Assembly (NCBI GenBank): GCA_018398815.1 | Contig: CM031620.1 | Coordinates: 68,858,516 to 68,922,515, forward strand | Origin: Conus ventricosus | Taxonomy: Eukaryota > Mollusca > Gastropoda > Neogastropoda > Conidae | DNA: 64,000 bases | Direction of reading: 5' to 3' | Part shown: positions 1 through 10,965 of the stretch, in pieces | Layout of the letters: every line of letters begins with the position of its first letter | How positions within the stretch are numbered: position 1 is the stretch's first letter | The notes under the pieces: generated by a model | The model's input: the letters and a program-made list of their open reading frames with translations, nothing else | Told to the model about the DNA's origin: nothing | Database searches by the model: none | Made by a program: the position numbers and the translations under genes

Positions 1-340
1 TACATCTCAACAGATTTAAGAGAAAAAAGTTGCGAAGACTGCAGCTACATCAGTGACAAGTGACTCACATGTGACCAGTACATCTGTGTGTCCTTTTCTT
101 TGTCAGAATGGACAGAGACTGTGACCTTAGGTGTGATCAGCCAATAATGTGAGTTCGCAGTTCTGTATGATTATTTTAACAAAAAGTGGATTTTTTTTTT
201 AGCTCCAGGCCCAGATTTCTTGAGTTGTGAAACAGGAGTCTGAGTGGGAGAGATAAGTGTGACAGGTTGAAAAAAATGAGGGACAAAGATGTACTGAAAT
301 GACAACCTTAAACAAACGAACAAAAAGAGCAAACTTTACT

Positions 341-1725
341 TGTGTAGTGTTTGTGTGTATGTGAATCTGTCATGGAGGAGGTTGCTGAGGTGCTGTGTGT
401 GGTGTTTGTGGTATGTGAATCTGTCATGGAGGAGGTTGCTGATGAGCTGTGTGTAGTGTTTGTGTGTATGTGAATCTGTCATGGAGGAGGTTGCTGATGA
501 GCTGTGTGTGGTGTTTGTGTGTATGTGAATCTGTCATGGAGGAGGTTGCTGAGGCTGTGTGTGGTGTTTGTGTGTATGTGAATCTGTCATGGAGGAGGTT
601 GCTGATGAGCTGTGTGTAGTGTTTGTGTGTATGTGAATCTGTCATGGAGGAGGTTGCTGATGAGCTGTGTGTGTGTTTGTGTGTAGTGAATCTGTCATGG
701 AGAGGTTTGTCTGAGGTGCTGTGTGTGTGTTTGTTGTATGTGAATCTGTCATGAGGAGGATTGGACGCTGTGTGTGGTCTTGTGTATGTGAATCTGTCAT
801 GGAGAGGTTGCTGATGAGCTGTGATGGTCTTTGTTGTATGTGAATCTGTCATGGAGGAGGTTGCTGAGGTGCTGTGTGTGTTTTGTGTATGTGAATCTGT
901 CATGGAGGAGTTGCTGAGTGCTGTGTGTGCTGTTTGTGTGTATGTGAATCTGTCATGGAGGAGTTGCGATGAGCCTGTGTGTGGTGTTGTGTGTATGTCG
1001 AATCTGTCATGAGGAGGTTGCTGATGAGCTGTGTGTGTTTGTTGTATGTGAATCTTCATGGAGAGGTTGCTGAGGTGCTGTGTGTGGTGTTTGTGTGTAT
1101 GCTAATCTGTCATGGAGGAGGTTGCTGATGAGCTGGTTGGTGTTTGTGTGTATGTGAATCTGTCATGGAGGAGGTTGCTGATGAGCTGTGTGTGGTGTTT
1201 GTGTGTATGTGATCTGTCATGGAGGAGGTTCTGAGTGCTGTGTGTGGTTTTGTGTGTATGTGAATCTGTCATGGAGAGTGCTGAGGTGCTGTGTGTGGTG
1301 TTTGTGTGTATGTGAACTGTCATGGAGGAGGTTGCTGATGACTGTGTGTGGTGTTTGTGTGTATGTGAATCTGTCATGAGAGGTTGCTGAGGTGCTGTGT
1401 GTGTGTTTGTGTGTATGTGAATCTGTCATGGAGGAGTTGCTGAGGTGCTGTGTGGGTGTTTGTTGACATGTGAATCTGTCATGGAGAGGTTGCTGATGAG
1501 CTTGTGTGGTGTTTGTGTGTATGAGATTGTCATGAGGAGGTTGCTGAGGTCTGTGTGTGGTGTTTGGTGTATGTGAATCTGTCATGGAGAGTTGCTGATG
1601 AGCTGTGTGTGGTGTTTGTGTGTTGTGAATCTGTCATGGAGAGGTTGCTGATGAGCTGTGTGTGGTGTTTGTGTGTAAGTGAATCTGTCATGGAGGAGGT
1701 TGCTGATGAGCTGTGTGGGGTTTGG
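341..1725. repeat. 55-bp minisatellite, about 25 units
   Basis: The core CTGTCATGGAGGAGGTTGCT recurs every 55 bp from about 341 to 1725. Units differ mainly by single-base deletions in GT runs and in GGAGGAGG, which shift the reading frame repeatedly. This pattern could be real decay or consensus errors from long reads. Open frames on both strands here are repeat artefacts (histidine/threonine-rich or valine/cysteine-rich peptides). The first 340 bp of the window show nothing I can assign. Confidence 0.95.
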
Positions 1726-1794
1726 GCTTGTGTCAGTTCTCAAGGTCCTTGTGTTCGAGTGATTTTCAGTGTCTTCTCCTTTGCCCCCCTCCTT

Positions 1795-2936
1795 ACCGAA
1801 AGCTCTGGATTGACCTTGTGTCCCATGTGCCTATGTGTTGCAATAGATGTGCTCCCCAGTATCAACTTGACAATGGTCCTCTGTTCCTACAACTAGTGAT
1901 TGGACCTTGGTGTCCATGTGCCTATGTGTTGCAATAATGTGCTTCCCCAGCAACTATGGCTTGTTTACTTGATTCTCTGGCAGGTAAACCTGCGTGTCCC
2001 TGTAACTGTGTGTCCCACAGTAAAGTCATGTGTCTCTGGTCCATTTGTCTGCTACTGTGTCCCCAGCAACAAACATATGTGTCCTGTAACTGTGTTCCCA
2101 ACAGTAAAGTCATATGTCTGGGTCCATTTGTCTGCTACTATTGTCCCCAGCAACATGACATACTGTGTCCCTTTGTCTATGATTAATGTCCCCAGCAGGT
2201 TTACAGGTAAAGCATACTTTTCCATCTATGTTCTATTAATGTATGTTCCAAGCAGAAAGCAGCTATTGTCCTATGTTTTTACTATGTGTCCCAATGCTGA
2301 AAAAAACTTACCATACTTATTTGAATATGACTGTGTTGTTGTGGCAGAAAGACTTGCTATGACCCTGTGTCTTTGCAGAAAGACTTGCTATGTCCCTGTG
2401 TCTTTGCAAAAGACTTGCTAAAGACCCTGTGTCTTTGCAGAAAGACTTGCTATGACCCCGTGTCTTTGTTGTTGGTCCCTGGTTGACAGGCCTGCTTTGT
2501 CACAGTAGCTATGACTGTGTGTCCTCGGCACAAAGATACAATGTGTCTTTGACCCCATGTGTAAAGTGTCCCTGGAGGAAGGACTGTGTCCCTGTATCTA
2601 CTCTCTGTCTCCCATGCAGAAAGGCATACTATTTTGCTGGCCTCTGTGCTAGTTGCTATGTGTCCACAGTACAAATACTCACTGTTTCTCAGTGTCCTCA
2701 TGTCTCTATATATGCATTGCCTACAGAAAGACATAGATCTGTGGCCCCTGTGTCAATAGCTGCGTGTCCCCTGTAGAAACACTTACTTTTCAATGTCCTC
2801 ATGTCAGTTATATGTGTTCCCCTTGCAAAAACACACACTCTGTCTTTGGCCGTACACCTTGTTATGAGTCCCGGCAGAAAGTTTTGCTGTCCATGAATGT
2901 CTGTGATGTAATGTGTGTTCCCAGAGAAACACTTGC
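1795..2936. repeat. Degenerate GTGTCC-rich ancient tandem repeat
   Basis: The stretch carries irregularly spaced copies of a motif like TGTGTCCC..AGCAGAAA. A roughly 90-bp duplication lies at about 1817-1950, and four clean units of about 33 bp with GTCTTTGCAGAAAGACTTGC lie at about 2335-2465. It looks like an old array, mostly decayed, with small recent re-amplifications. No gene is supported. Confidence 0.7.
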
Positions 2937-2937
2937 T

Positions 2938-3162
2938 GTGTCCCTGTGTCTGTTAGAGAGTGTCCCAGCATGGAGACAGACTGTGTCCCTGTGTCTGTTA
3001 GAGAGTGTCCCAGCATGGAGACAGACTGTGTCCCTGTGTCTGTTAGAGAGTGTCCCAGCATGGAGACAGACTGTGTCCCTGTGTCTGTTAGAGAGTGTCC
3101 CAGCATGGAGACAGACTGTGTCCCTGTGTCTGTTAGAGAGTGTCCCAGCATGAAAACAGGCT
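2938..3162. repeat. 45-bp minisatellite, 5 units
   Basis: Five nearly identical 45-bp units start at 2938, 2983, 3028, 3073 and 3118. Each contains GTCTGTTAGAGAGTGTCCCA. The unit length is divisible by three and stop-free in some frames, which creates spurious repeat ORFs on both strands. It appears to be a recent amplification of the older degenerate array upstream. Confidence 0.95.
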
Positions 3163-3447
3163 GTGTCCCTGTGTCCCCCAAAGAAAAGACTTTCTGTGTC
3201 CCCATGTTCTACTATTCTGAGAAAGCCATATGTTGCTGTTCATACATCCACATGCCTATTCAGATAAGCTAATGAGTCTAGCCTCCCTCTACTCCTGCCC
3301 CCCCCCCCCCCCTCTCTCATATATCCCTCTCTTCCCCTGTTTCGCTCCCACCGTATGTATTCTTGTGCTGGTGTTTCTTGTTTTTGAAATATCCTTACAT
3401 GTGGCAGACGTCCTTTCTTGTCCAATCAATGAAAAAGAACCCCATCA

Positions 3448-3970
3448 GAAAAGACCGGCAGTTGGTGTGGTTGTAGAGGTAAGGAGGTCCAGACATGAAG
3501 GACCGGCAGTGTGTGTTGTAGAGGTAAGAAGGTCCGGCAGTGTGTGTTGTAGAGGTAAGGAGGTCCAGACATGAAGGACCGGCAGTGTGTGTTGTAGAGG
3601 TAAGAAGGTCCCAGACATGAAGGACCGGCAGTGTGTGTTGTAGAGGTAAGAAGGTCCGGCAGTGTGTGTGTGTAGAGGTAAGAAGGCCGGCAGTGTGTGT
3701 TGTAGAGGTAAGAAGGTCCAGACATGAAGGACCGGCAGTGTGTGTTGTAGAGGTAAGAAGGTCCGGCAGTGTGTGTTGTAGAGGTAAGAAGGTCCAAGAG
3801 GGCGGCAGTGTGTGTTGTAGAGGTAAGAGGTCCAGACATGAAGGACCGGCATGTGGTGAAGTGTTGTAGAGGTAAGAAGGTCCAGACATGAAGGACCGGC
3901 AGGTGTGTGTTGTAGAGGTAATGAAGGACCGGCAGTGTGTGTTGTAGAGGTAAGAAGGTCCAGACATGAA
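3448..3970. repeat. 45/29-bp minisatellite with a donor-like site in each unit
   Basis: About 13 units share GACCGGCAGTGTGTGTTGTA followed by GAGGTAAGAAGGTCC. Long units (about 45 bp) include CCAGACATGAAG and short ones (about 29 bp) lack it. On the plus strand each unit contains GAG|GTAAG, a close match to a 5' splice site. The first unit abuts a short open stretch (3408-3478) with an acceptor-like CATGTGGCAG in front of it. Confidence 0.9.
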
Positions 3971-5560
3971 GGCATACTGACATGGGGACTTGGAGATATG
4001 GAGACATAGACATGGAGTCGTATAGACATGGGGACATACAGATAGGGGAACATGGGGATGTAAAAGATGGGAGAAGACATGGGGACGATAGACATAGGGA
4101 CATACAGACATGGGGATGATAGACATGGGGACATACAGACATGTGGATGATAGACATGGGGACATAGAGACATGGGGATGATAGACATGGGGACATATAG
4201 ACATGGGGATGATAGACATGGGGACATATAGACATGGGATGATAAGATAAGATAATGTTGCTTATAGCCCAGCTGACCGCAAAGGGCCACATCAGGGCTG
4301 TCACCACGTTATGTGGGGATGATAGACATGGGGACATATAGACATGGGCATGATAGACATGGGGACATATAGACATGGGCACGATAGACATGGGGACAAT
4401 AGACATGGGGACATATAGACATGGTGACATATAGACATGGGGATGATAGACATGGGGACATATAGACATGGGGATGATAGACATGGTGACATATAAACAT
4501 GGGCACGATAGACATGTGGATGATAGACATGGGGACATATAGACATGGGGAGTACAACGTGGGCTATAGACATGGAGACGATAGACATGGAGATGTACAG
4601 ACATGGGACAATACACATGAGGACGATACATGGGGATGTACAGACGTGGGGGCCTATAGACATGGAGACGATAGACATGGAGATGTACAGACATGGGGAC
4701 GACTACACATGAGGACGATACACATGGGGATGTACAGTCATGGGGATGTACAGACATAGGGACGATACACAAGGGGAATTACAGGCATGGGGACGATAGA
4801 TATGGGGACCTGGGGATGATAGACATGGGGACGTACAGACATAGGGACAATAGACATGGGGACCAATAGACATGGGGACCAATAGACATGGGGACGACAG
4901 ACGTCGGATGTCAGACATGGGGACCTATAGACATGGTACATACAGACGTGGGACCTATAGACATTGGGACTACAGACATGGGGACCTATAGACATTGGGA
5001 CATACAGACATGGGGACCTATAGACATTGGGACATACAGACATGGGGATCTATGAACATGGGTATGATAGACATGGGAACATACAGACACTGGGAGGATA
5101 GACATGGGAACATACAGACATTGGAACATACAGACATGGGGACATTACATGGGAACTTACAGACACTGGGAGGATAGACATGGAACATACAGAATGGGAA
5201 CATACAGACATGGGGACATATAGACATGACTTACAGACACTGGGGATAGACATGGAACATACAGACATGGGAAATACAGACATGGGAATTCAGACATGGG
5301 AACATATAACATGGAACTTACAGACACTGGGAGGATAGACATGGGAACATACAGACATGGGGACATATAGACATGGGGACATATAGACATGGGAACTTAC
5401 AGACATGGGGAGGATAGACATGGGGATGTGTAGACATGAGACATATAGACATGGGGATGTGTAGACATGGGGACATATAGACATGGGGACAATAGACATT
5501 GGGGTGTGTAGACATGGAAATGTTTAGACATGGAGACATGAGGACAGAGAGACTTGGGGA
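3971..5560. repeat. 15-16-bp minisatellite (AGACATGGGGACATAT type)
   Basis: Roughly 100 short units such as AGACATGGGGACATAT or AGACATGGGGATGAT run without a break except for a short insert at 4241-4308. Subregions differ in the favoured variant: GATGAT near 4100-4500, GACCTATAG near 4900-5000, and AACTTACAGACACTGGGAGG near 5080-5400. This indicates local homogenisation. The minus-strand PMSICPHVY-type ORFs are artefacts. Confidence 0.95.
4241..4308 (-). mobile_element. Short 3'-end fragment of a non-LTR element, copy 1
   Basis: About 60 bp (GATAA repeats, then GTTGCTTATAGCCCAGCTGA and GGGCCACATCAGGGCTGT) interrupt the 16-bp array. The same sequence is present in the opposite orientation at 15872-15929. 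The terminal GATAA repeats look like a retrotransposon tail. The flanking array prevents recognition of a target-site duplication here. Confidence 0.6.
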
Positions 5561-6010
5561 TATAATTATAGATATGGGGATGAGCTGACTTATAGATGTG
5601 GAATTTGGATGTGGGGACACATTAGTATGGAAATATATGGACACCAGGACATAACACTGACTTGGGGACATTTAGACCCAGGGACACGTAGACCTGGAGA
5701 CATACACTGATAAAGACATACGAATATATCAAATGGGAACATCATAGATCAGGGATATATACACCTGAGGTCATAGACATGGAGGTGTAAAGAGATGCAG
5801 ATTCACAGACATGGGGACAGAGACACAGAACCTAGACAAGGGAAACGGGGATTTAGACATGGGCCATAGAGACATAGAAATGGGGCATATATATATTGAG
5901 ACACATACGCATCAGGCAGGATGCAAAAGGACTGAGACAAACAGACTTTATGACATAGAGATGTATCGATATGGGGACATGAAGACACAGGAACATGTAG
6001 ACATGTCCAC
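5561..6010. repeat. Degenerate continuation of the GACATGGGGACA array
   Basis: Dispersed, diverged copies of GACATGGGGACA-like motifs continue to about 6010 with lower identity than upstream. This fits the older edge of the array. No coding signal is visible. Confidence 0.75.
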
Positions 6011-7990
6011 AAAACCTTTCATGGAGGCTGTCCTTTGTTGTTTTTGGTTTTCAGTTTTTTTTCAAGCAGTATTTCCATTCAAAACTATCCCAGTACTTTA
6101 CTGATTTCCATCCACATTAATGCGTACTGTCACATTCGGCTATTCTCAGAGCATATAAGATTTTACTGCTGATGTTTCCAATGCAAAGCAGTGCACTTGA
6201 AGTTTGACATTAAAAGGTTTAGAATTGAAGGCAAAAAGTTTACAGCTGTCTGTCATTCTGTCAAGCGCTGTCGTCAGAACTGACAGTATGAAGACTGGCA
6301 TCATGGAGATTGATGCCTACAGATGTTCTACAGTTCCAGATCTATGGCCCCTCTGCGCTTTGTGAAGTGGAAAGGAAGGTGGGAAAGCGGGTGAGGGGAG
6401 TGAGGGACAGCACCATGGTGGGGGTGGGAGGGATGATAGTGAGGGAGGGCACTGTGAACTGGAAATGAAGAGAGAATGGTTTGTATTACTTTGGTGCCTC
6501 TCTGTGTACTCCTCTTTCAGTGGCTTGTGTTGGGTCATCTTTTCTTGGTGAGTGCTGGGTTATTTCCCTGTCTGCTCCAGAGTCTGTAGCTTGTCATCTC
6601 TGTGATCTGGTGTGTGAGTTGTGCAGCGTGAACAAGGAACCACCAAGCTGGTCATTGCTGGCATTGACTGATTTTTAGTGTATATACAGAGACACTTTGT
6701 TCAGTTTTTTTTTAATGCTTCCCTAAAGCGTGTGTGTTGAATAGTTTGGTGCAGGAGCGGTTACATGACTGACTTTCTGTAGATATTTTACATTGTTTTT
6801 TAGATTGTAACTTTTTTGTTCTTTTTCAGTGTGGGATGAGATGAATTGAAGATGACGGATGTATGTGTTATAAGCTTTGGTCTTATGACTATTTTAGGAG
6901 ATTGTTGCCGGATTTGTGTGTTGTATTTGATGTAACAGTGTTTTCTGCTGGGCTGTGTGGAGCTGATCTGTGACATTGCCCATGTGCTTTTTTTCTGCTT
7001 CTTTTTTTTTTTGGCTTTTTAAATTTTTTTAAAGATGTCAAGTATGTGAGAGCACAAACAGATTCCTGGTTTTGACATCTTATGGCTCCACATCTTGGCT
7101 GTGTCCTGGGAGCAGGCAAGTTCCTTCCATCAGCAGACACTGACTTGGGTACCAAGTTCAAGGACACTGTGGACTTGCACAGGACAGCACAGTTCCTGAC
7201 AGCAACTACCATGAAGATTATTGTGTGGCCAGAAATCTGTGATCCTTCGATCTTGTCTCAAGATCTTCGTCAGATGTGATATCTTTTGTGACTTTTTTTT
7301 CTCCTCCATATTGTATGCAGACATAGTATTCTGTCTCATGGAAGACCAAGTGGTGGCCATGTTGACACCGGCCAAAAACCAGCGTGAGGTTGTGTGCGGA
7401 ACTGGTCGTGCAATGGAACATCGTGCAAGACAAATATCTGGAGAGAAGACTGGAATTGGTGAAAACCTGTGGGTTGTAAATGATCGGAACATTTCACACC
7501 ATGAACTTATATGACATGGCTTGAAGTGGTTACGATCTGTCAGCGATAAGTGGATGCCAAATCAGAACCTCATACACACAGACATTGGCGATGTGGAGAG
7601 ATGACAGACGGTTTATAGTTGTCAGCAGTAAACTGATACCAGAAATTATCCAAAAATGGTATTCTGAATCCATGTGTGTGCTTTGGTCATTGAGCATATC
7701 TCAGACACATCACAGATGATGGGATGGCGCTATTGTGAAATTGAAGCTCCAAAGAGTCTGTCATGTCAGAACAGTAAGGACTGTATGATCCACAATACAC
7801 ATTCCTGCTCTACATTCCTGACATTTTGATACCAAGGCCAACATGCAAATCTTTTGAGTGGTCATACATTGATTCACACGTAGTTGATCCTTTTTGGCCT
7901 GTGGACAAATTGGACATTCATTCTAAGCAGGTGGTGGAAAAATAAATGTTTGTTCATAATTATTTAACAAAAGACGACAGTAGATGGATG
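6011..7990. other. Unique sequence, no supported gene
   Basis: Mostly unique DNA with homopolymer T tracts (around 7000-7030 and 7290). Short open frames at 6481-6678, 7082-7279 and 7221-7514 have no recognisable domain or convincing splice borders. I could not decide whether 7082-7514 holds a real exon; it has ordinary composition and overlapping open frames on both strands. Confidence 0.5.
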
Positions 7991-8660
7991 TTGGATAACT
8001 AATGTAGATATTTGGATTTAGGGTAATTATTCTAGGTATGGTGGATACAGCATAATTATACTGGGAACAGTGGATACAGGATACATTATAAGTATTCTAG
8101 GGATGGTGGATTTAGGACAATTGTTTAAGGGATGGTAACTGTAGATAATTATCTAGAGGTGAGGGATTACTAGATAATTATTCTAAGAATGGTGGTTATT
8201 TAGAATGGTGGATGTAGGGTTTTGCTAGGGATAGCAGATGTCGGATAATCATGCTAGAGGTGGTGGAGATAGAATAGTTATTCTAGGAAAGGTAGATGTA
8301 GGATAATCATTCCAGAGATAATGGATGTAGGATGATTATGTACGGATGATGACTGTATGATTGTTATACTAGGGATTATGGAATCAGGAATGGTGAATGT
8401 GGGATCCATAATCATTATTTAGGGATAATGCATTGAGTGTTGTTTTTCTTTTGAAGAGGGATTTAGCTTAATTGTTATAGGAATGATTAATTCATTATAA
8501 CAATTCTTAAAAGATGATGGATATGTGATAATAATTCTATATGGATGATGGAAATAAGATAATTATTCTGAAGATGGTGGAAGTAGGGCGACTGTGTTGG
8601 CGTGGGCTAATTCTAGGTCTTGTGAATATAGTTCTAAGCATTTTTAGTGTATAATGATTG
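7991..8660. repeat. Ancient degenerate about 30-bp repeat (GGATAATTATTCTAGGGATGG type)
   Basis: Loose copies of a motif combining GGATAATTATTCTAG and GGATGGTGGATGTAG recur at irregular intervals. They are too diverged to count reliably. No coding potential is seen. Confidence 0.65.
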
Positions 8661-8860
8661 CCCGATAGATACAGCATAATTTAGTGGATAAGGAACAACC
8701 CAGGCTTGGCAGAAGCAGGTCAATCCAAGGGACGCTATTCTCTTGGTGGTCTGCTGTGTGAAGATGACACCTGACACGGTGGTCTCATCTTGGGTGGACT
8801 CTAATGGGACTTTGGAGTCCCAGTGTTGCCGAGGGGAGATAGATGTTACACAGTTTGACA

Positions 8861-9098
8861 GATGATGGATGTTGAATGCCCTGGGGATGGTAGAGGTATG
8901 ATGATATCCTAGAAACAGTGCAGTAGTATGATATTAGAGATGATGGATGTTGAATGCCCTGGGGATGGTAGAGGTATGATAATATCCTAGAAACAGTGCA
9001 GTAGTATGATATTAGAGATGATGGATGTTGAATGCCCTGGGGATGGTAGAGGTATGATGATATCCTAGAAACAGTGCAGTAGTATGATATTAGAGATG
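8861..9098. repeat. 78-bp tandem repeat, 3 units
   Basis: Three almost identical 78-bp units start at 8861, 8939 and 9017, each beginning GATGATGGATGTTGAATGCC. The units differ by only one or two bases, so the amplification is recent. Confidence 0.95.
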
Positions 9099-9246
9099 CG
9101 CGCTAGGTTTAGAGACGGTGGGCACTGTTGAGGTAGGATTGTAGAGACGGTGCATGTAGCAGGGATGGTGAATGTCATCTAGTTGTCGGATTGGTGTCTT
9201 GATAGTTATGTTGGACATTCCTTTGAATAGGCCATTGCTTGAGAGT

Positions 9247-9249
9247 GTT

Positions 9250-9280
<31 letters not shown>

Positions 9281-9385
9281 GTGTGTGTGTGTGTGTTTGT
9301 GCGCGCGTGTGTGTGTGTATGAGAGAGAGAGATTATGGTGTGAGCCTATGTGTGTGCCTGTGTGTGTGTGTGTGTGAATGAAGAC
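9247..9385. repeat. (GT)n microsatellite with GA tract
   Basis: Near-perfect GT dinucleotides, interrupted by GC steps (GTGCGCGCGTG) and a short GAGAGAGA tract. The alternating purine-pyrimidine sequence is Z-DNA prone. Confidence 0.95.
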
Positions 9386-9641
9386 AATCATAATGACATG
9401 GGTATCACAGAAACGAGTGGACCTCTGTGCAGGGTGTGCTGTGGAGGGTGGCCCTGTGATGGGCAACCTCTCATTGATGTGTGTGACAGTTGTTGGCACG
9501 GGGACTACTTCCATTGTGATGAGCAGAAGGTTGAAAGGCAAAGGACTTGGTGTTGGAGCAGCAGTGATGGAGGACAGCAGACGTAGAGATGTACCAGGTG
9601 GTGTAGTCCCAAAGTCGCATGGTGATGTGGAGCGTGGTCCA

Positions 9642-9826
9642 CAGTGCACTGAGCATTGTGGACCTTTCATTCACAGACACATGATCCACAGTGCACTGAG
9701 CATTGTGGACCTTTCATTCACAGACACATGATCCACAGTGCACTGAGCATTGTGGACCTTTCATTCACAGACACATGATCCACAGTGCACTGAGCATTGT
9801 GGACCTTTCATTCACAGACACATTGT
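9642..9826. repeat. 47-bp tandem repeat, 4 units
   Basis: Four units at 47-bp spacing, each with GTGCACTGAGCATTGTGGAC and TTTCATTCACAGACAC. Nearly identical, therefore recent. The array forms the end of the plus-strand open frame 9378-9731, which I do not regard as a gene. Confidence 0.95.
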
Positions 9827-10164
9827 AATATAGGAGCAGAAAAATACATCCATATTTGTGCTTATAGTTCTTTCACACACATGCTTTGTGCTGTTCGCAA
9901 CAACTTCACTTACTGGATGGCTTGAATTCAGCACGCCACCCAGGTCGTCTGTGGTGTGTTGGAGTGTTGTTTGTTGTAGTCAGTTTAGAGTGAGTTGTGG
10001 AAAGTAATACCTGTTTATCTTCCCATCTTATCGATGATAAGTTGACCGTAGTGTCATTTTGCCCATTTTTCATAACAGAAGTTGATTTCAGGGAGAGGGG
10101 CGGTGTATGTATGGATGAGATAAAGATCAAGGTGGTCGGGTGTCTTCTGTCATTGATCTAGTTA

Positions 10165-10245
10165 CAGGCAAGTGGTTAGCACCAGTCACACAGGCCGAGG
10201 GTTTGGGGATCAAACCGTGGCAATGCTCTGTGGGTGAAGAAACAC
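10165..10245 (+). mobile_element. Possible tRNA-derived SINE head
   Basis: AAGTGGTTAGCACCAGTCAC followed about 25 bp later by GGGTTTGGGGATCAAACC resembles the A-box/B-box arrangement of a tRNA-derived SINE promoter. Neither box is perfect and no body or tail is recognised. The rest of 9830-10965 shows no gene. Confidence 0.35.
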
Positions 10246-10965
10246 AATCTGAGACTGACTGCAAGAGTGTCAGCTTTGTCCAAAAGAAATGAACTGAGAA
10301 ACAGTTATGTACTCAATCCTGTATAATACAGTGTTTTGAAAAGAGTATAATGCACAGATTCTAATGTGAAATTTGGAAAACAACAAATAAATCCCTGAAA
10401 ACAAGTGTCATGCAGCACGTGGTTACTCGGCATTCTCTTCCTGGAACAAATGATGTACTACTACCGCATCGAGCAGACTGTTGTCTTCCATGATGCTATC
10501 AATTCTTGTAGAGGCCTCAGCCTTCAAGTTTTGAAGAATGTAGCTACTTGAAGTGAAGATTTAATCATGATCTGCATAACAGTGTTTTAGTTGGACAGGA
10601 TTGAAAGCACTGTTTACACGATGCCCCTGTTAATGATTTTACTCTGTTCCTTTATTGCTTTTGCCAAGAGGGACATGTTTTCATCTGCAGCAGTTGTTTA
10701 GCGTACTGGGAAGATGATGCTAGAGATGCTGGCTTCATGGGAAGAAAGCTGGTGGTCAGATGGCGGCCCAAGGTGTCATGTGAAAGAAAGACTACACCAA
10801 ACTGCAGAAGTGATTTTAACGAGACCAGATGTAAAGATGAAATGTGACCTAAAGTCTATTGTTTCATCCATTTGATCGATCACACTAACACTGCTGAATT
10901 GGTTCTGATGGAATTCGGTGAAAAGATCAAATGTGGTCCCAGGATGAAGTCATTAAATTTTGCTC

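Noticed and set aside
3395..4772. Minus-strand ORFs of 270-450 codons (YVPMSIIPMS-type and HCRSFMSGPSYLY-type)
   Set aside because: Translated minisatellites in several overlapping frames.
9378..9731. 117-codon plus-strand ORF
   Set aside because: It starts at the edge of a GT microsatellite and ends inside a 47-bp tandem repeat; no family resemblance.
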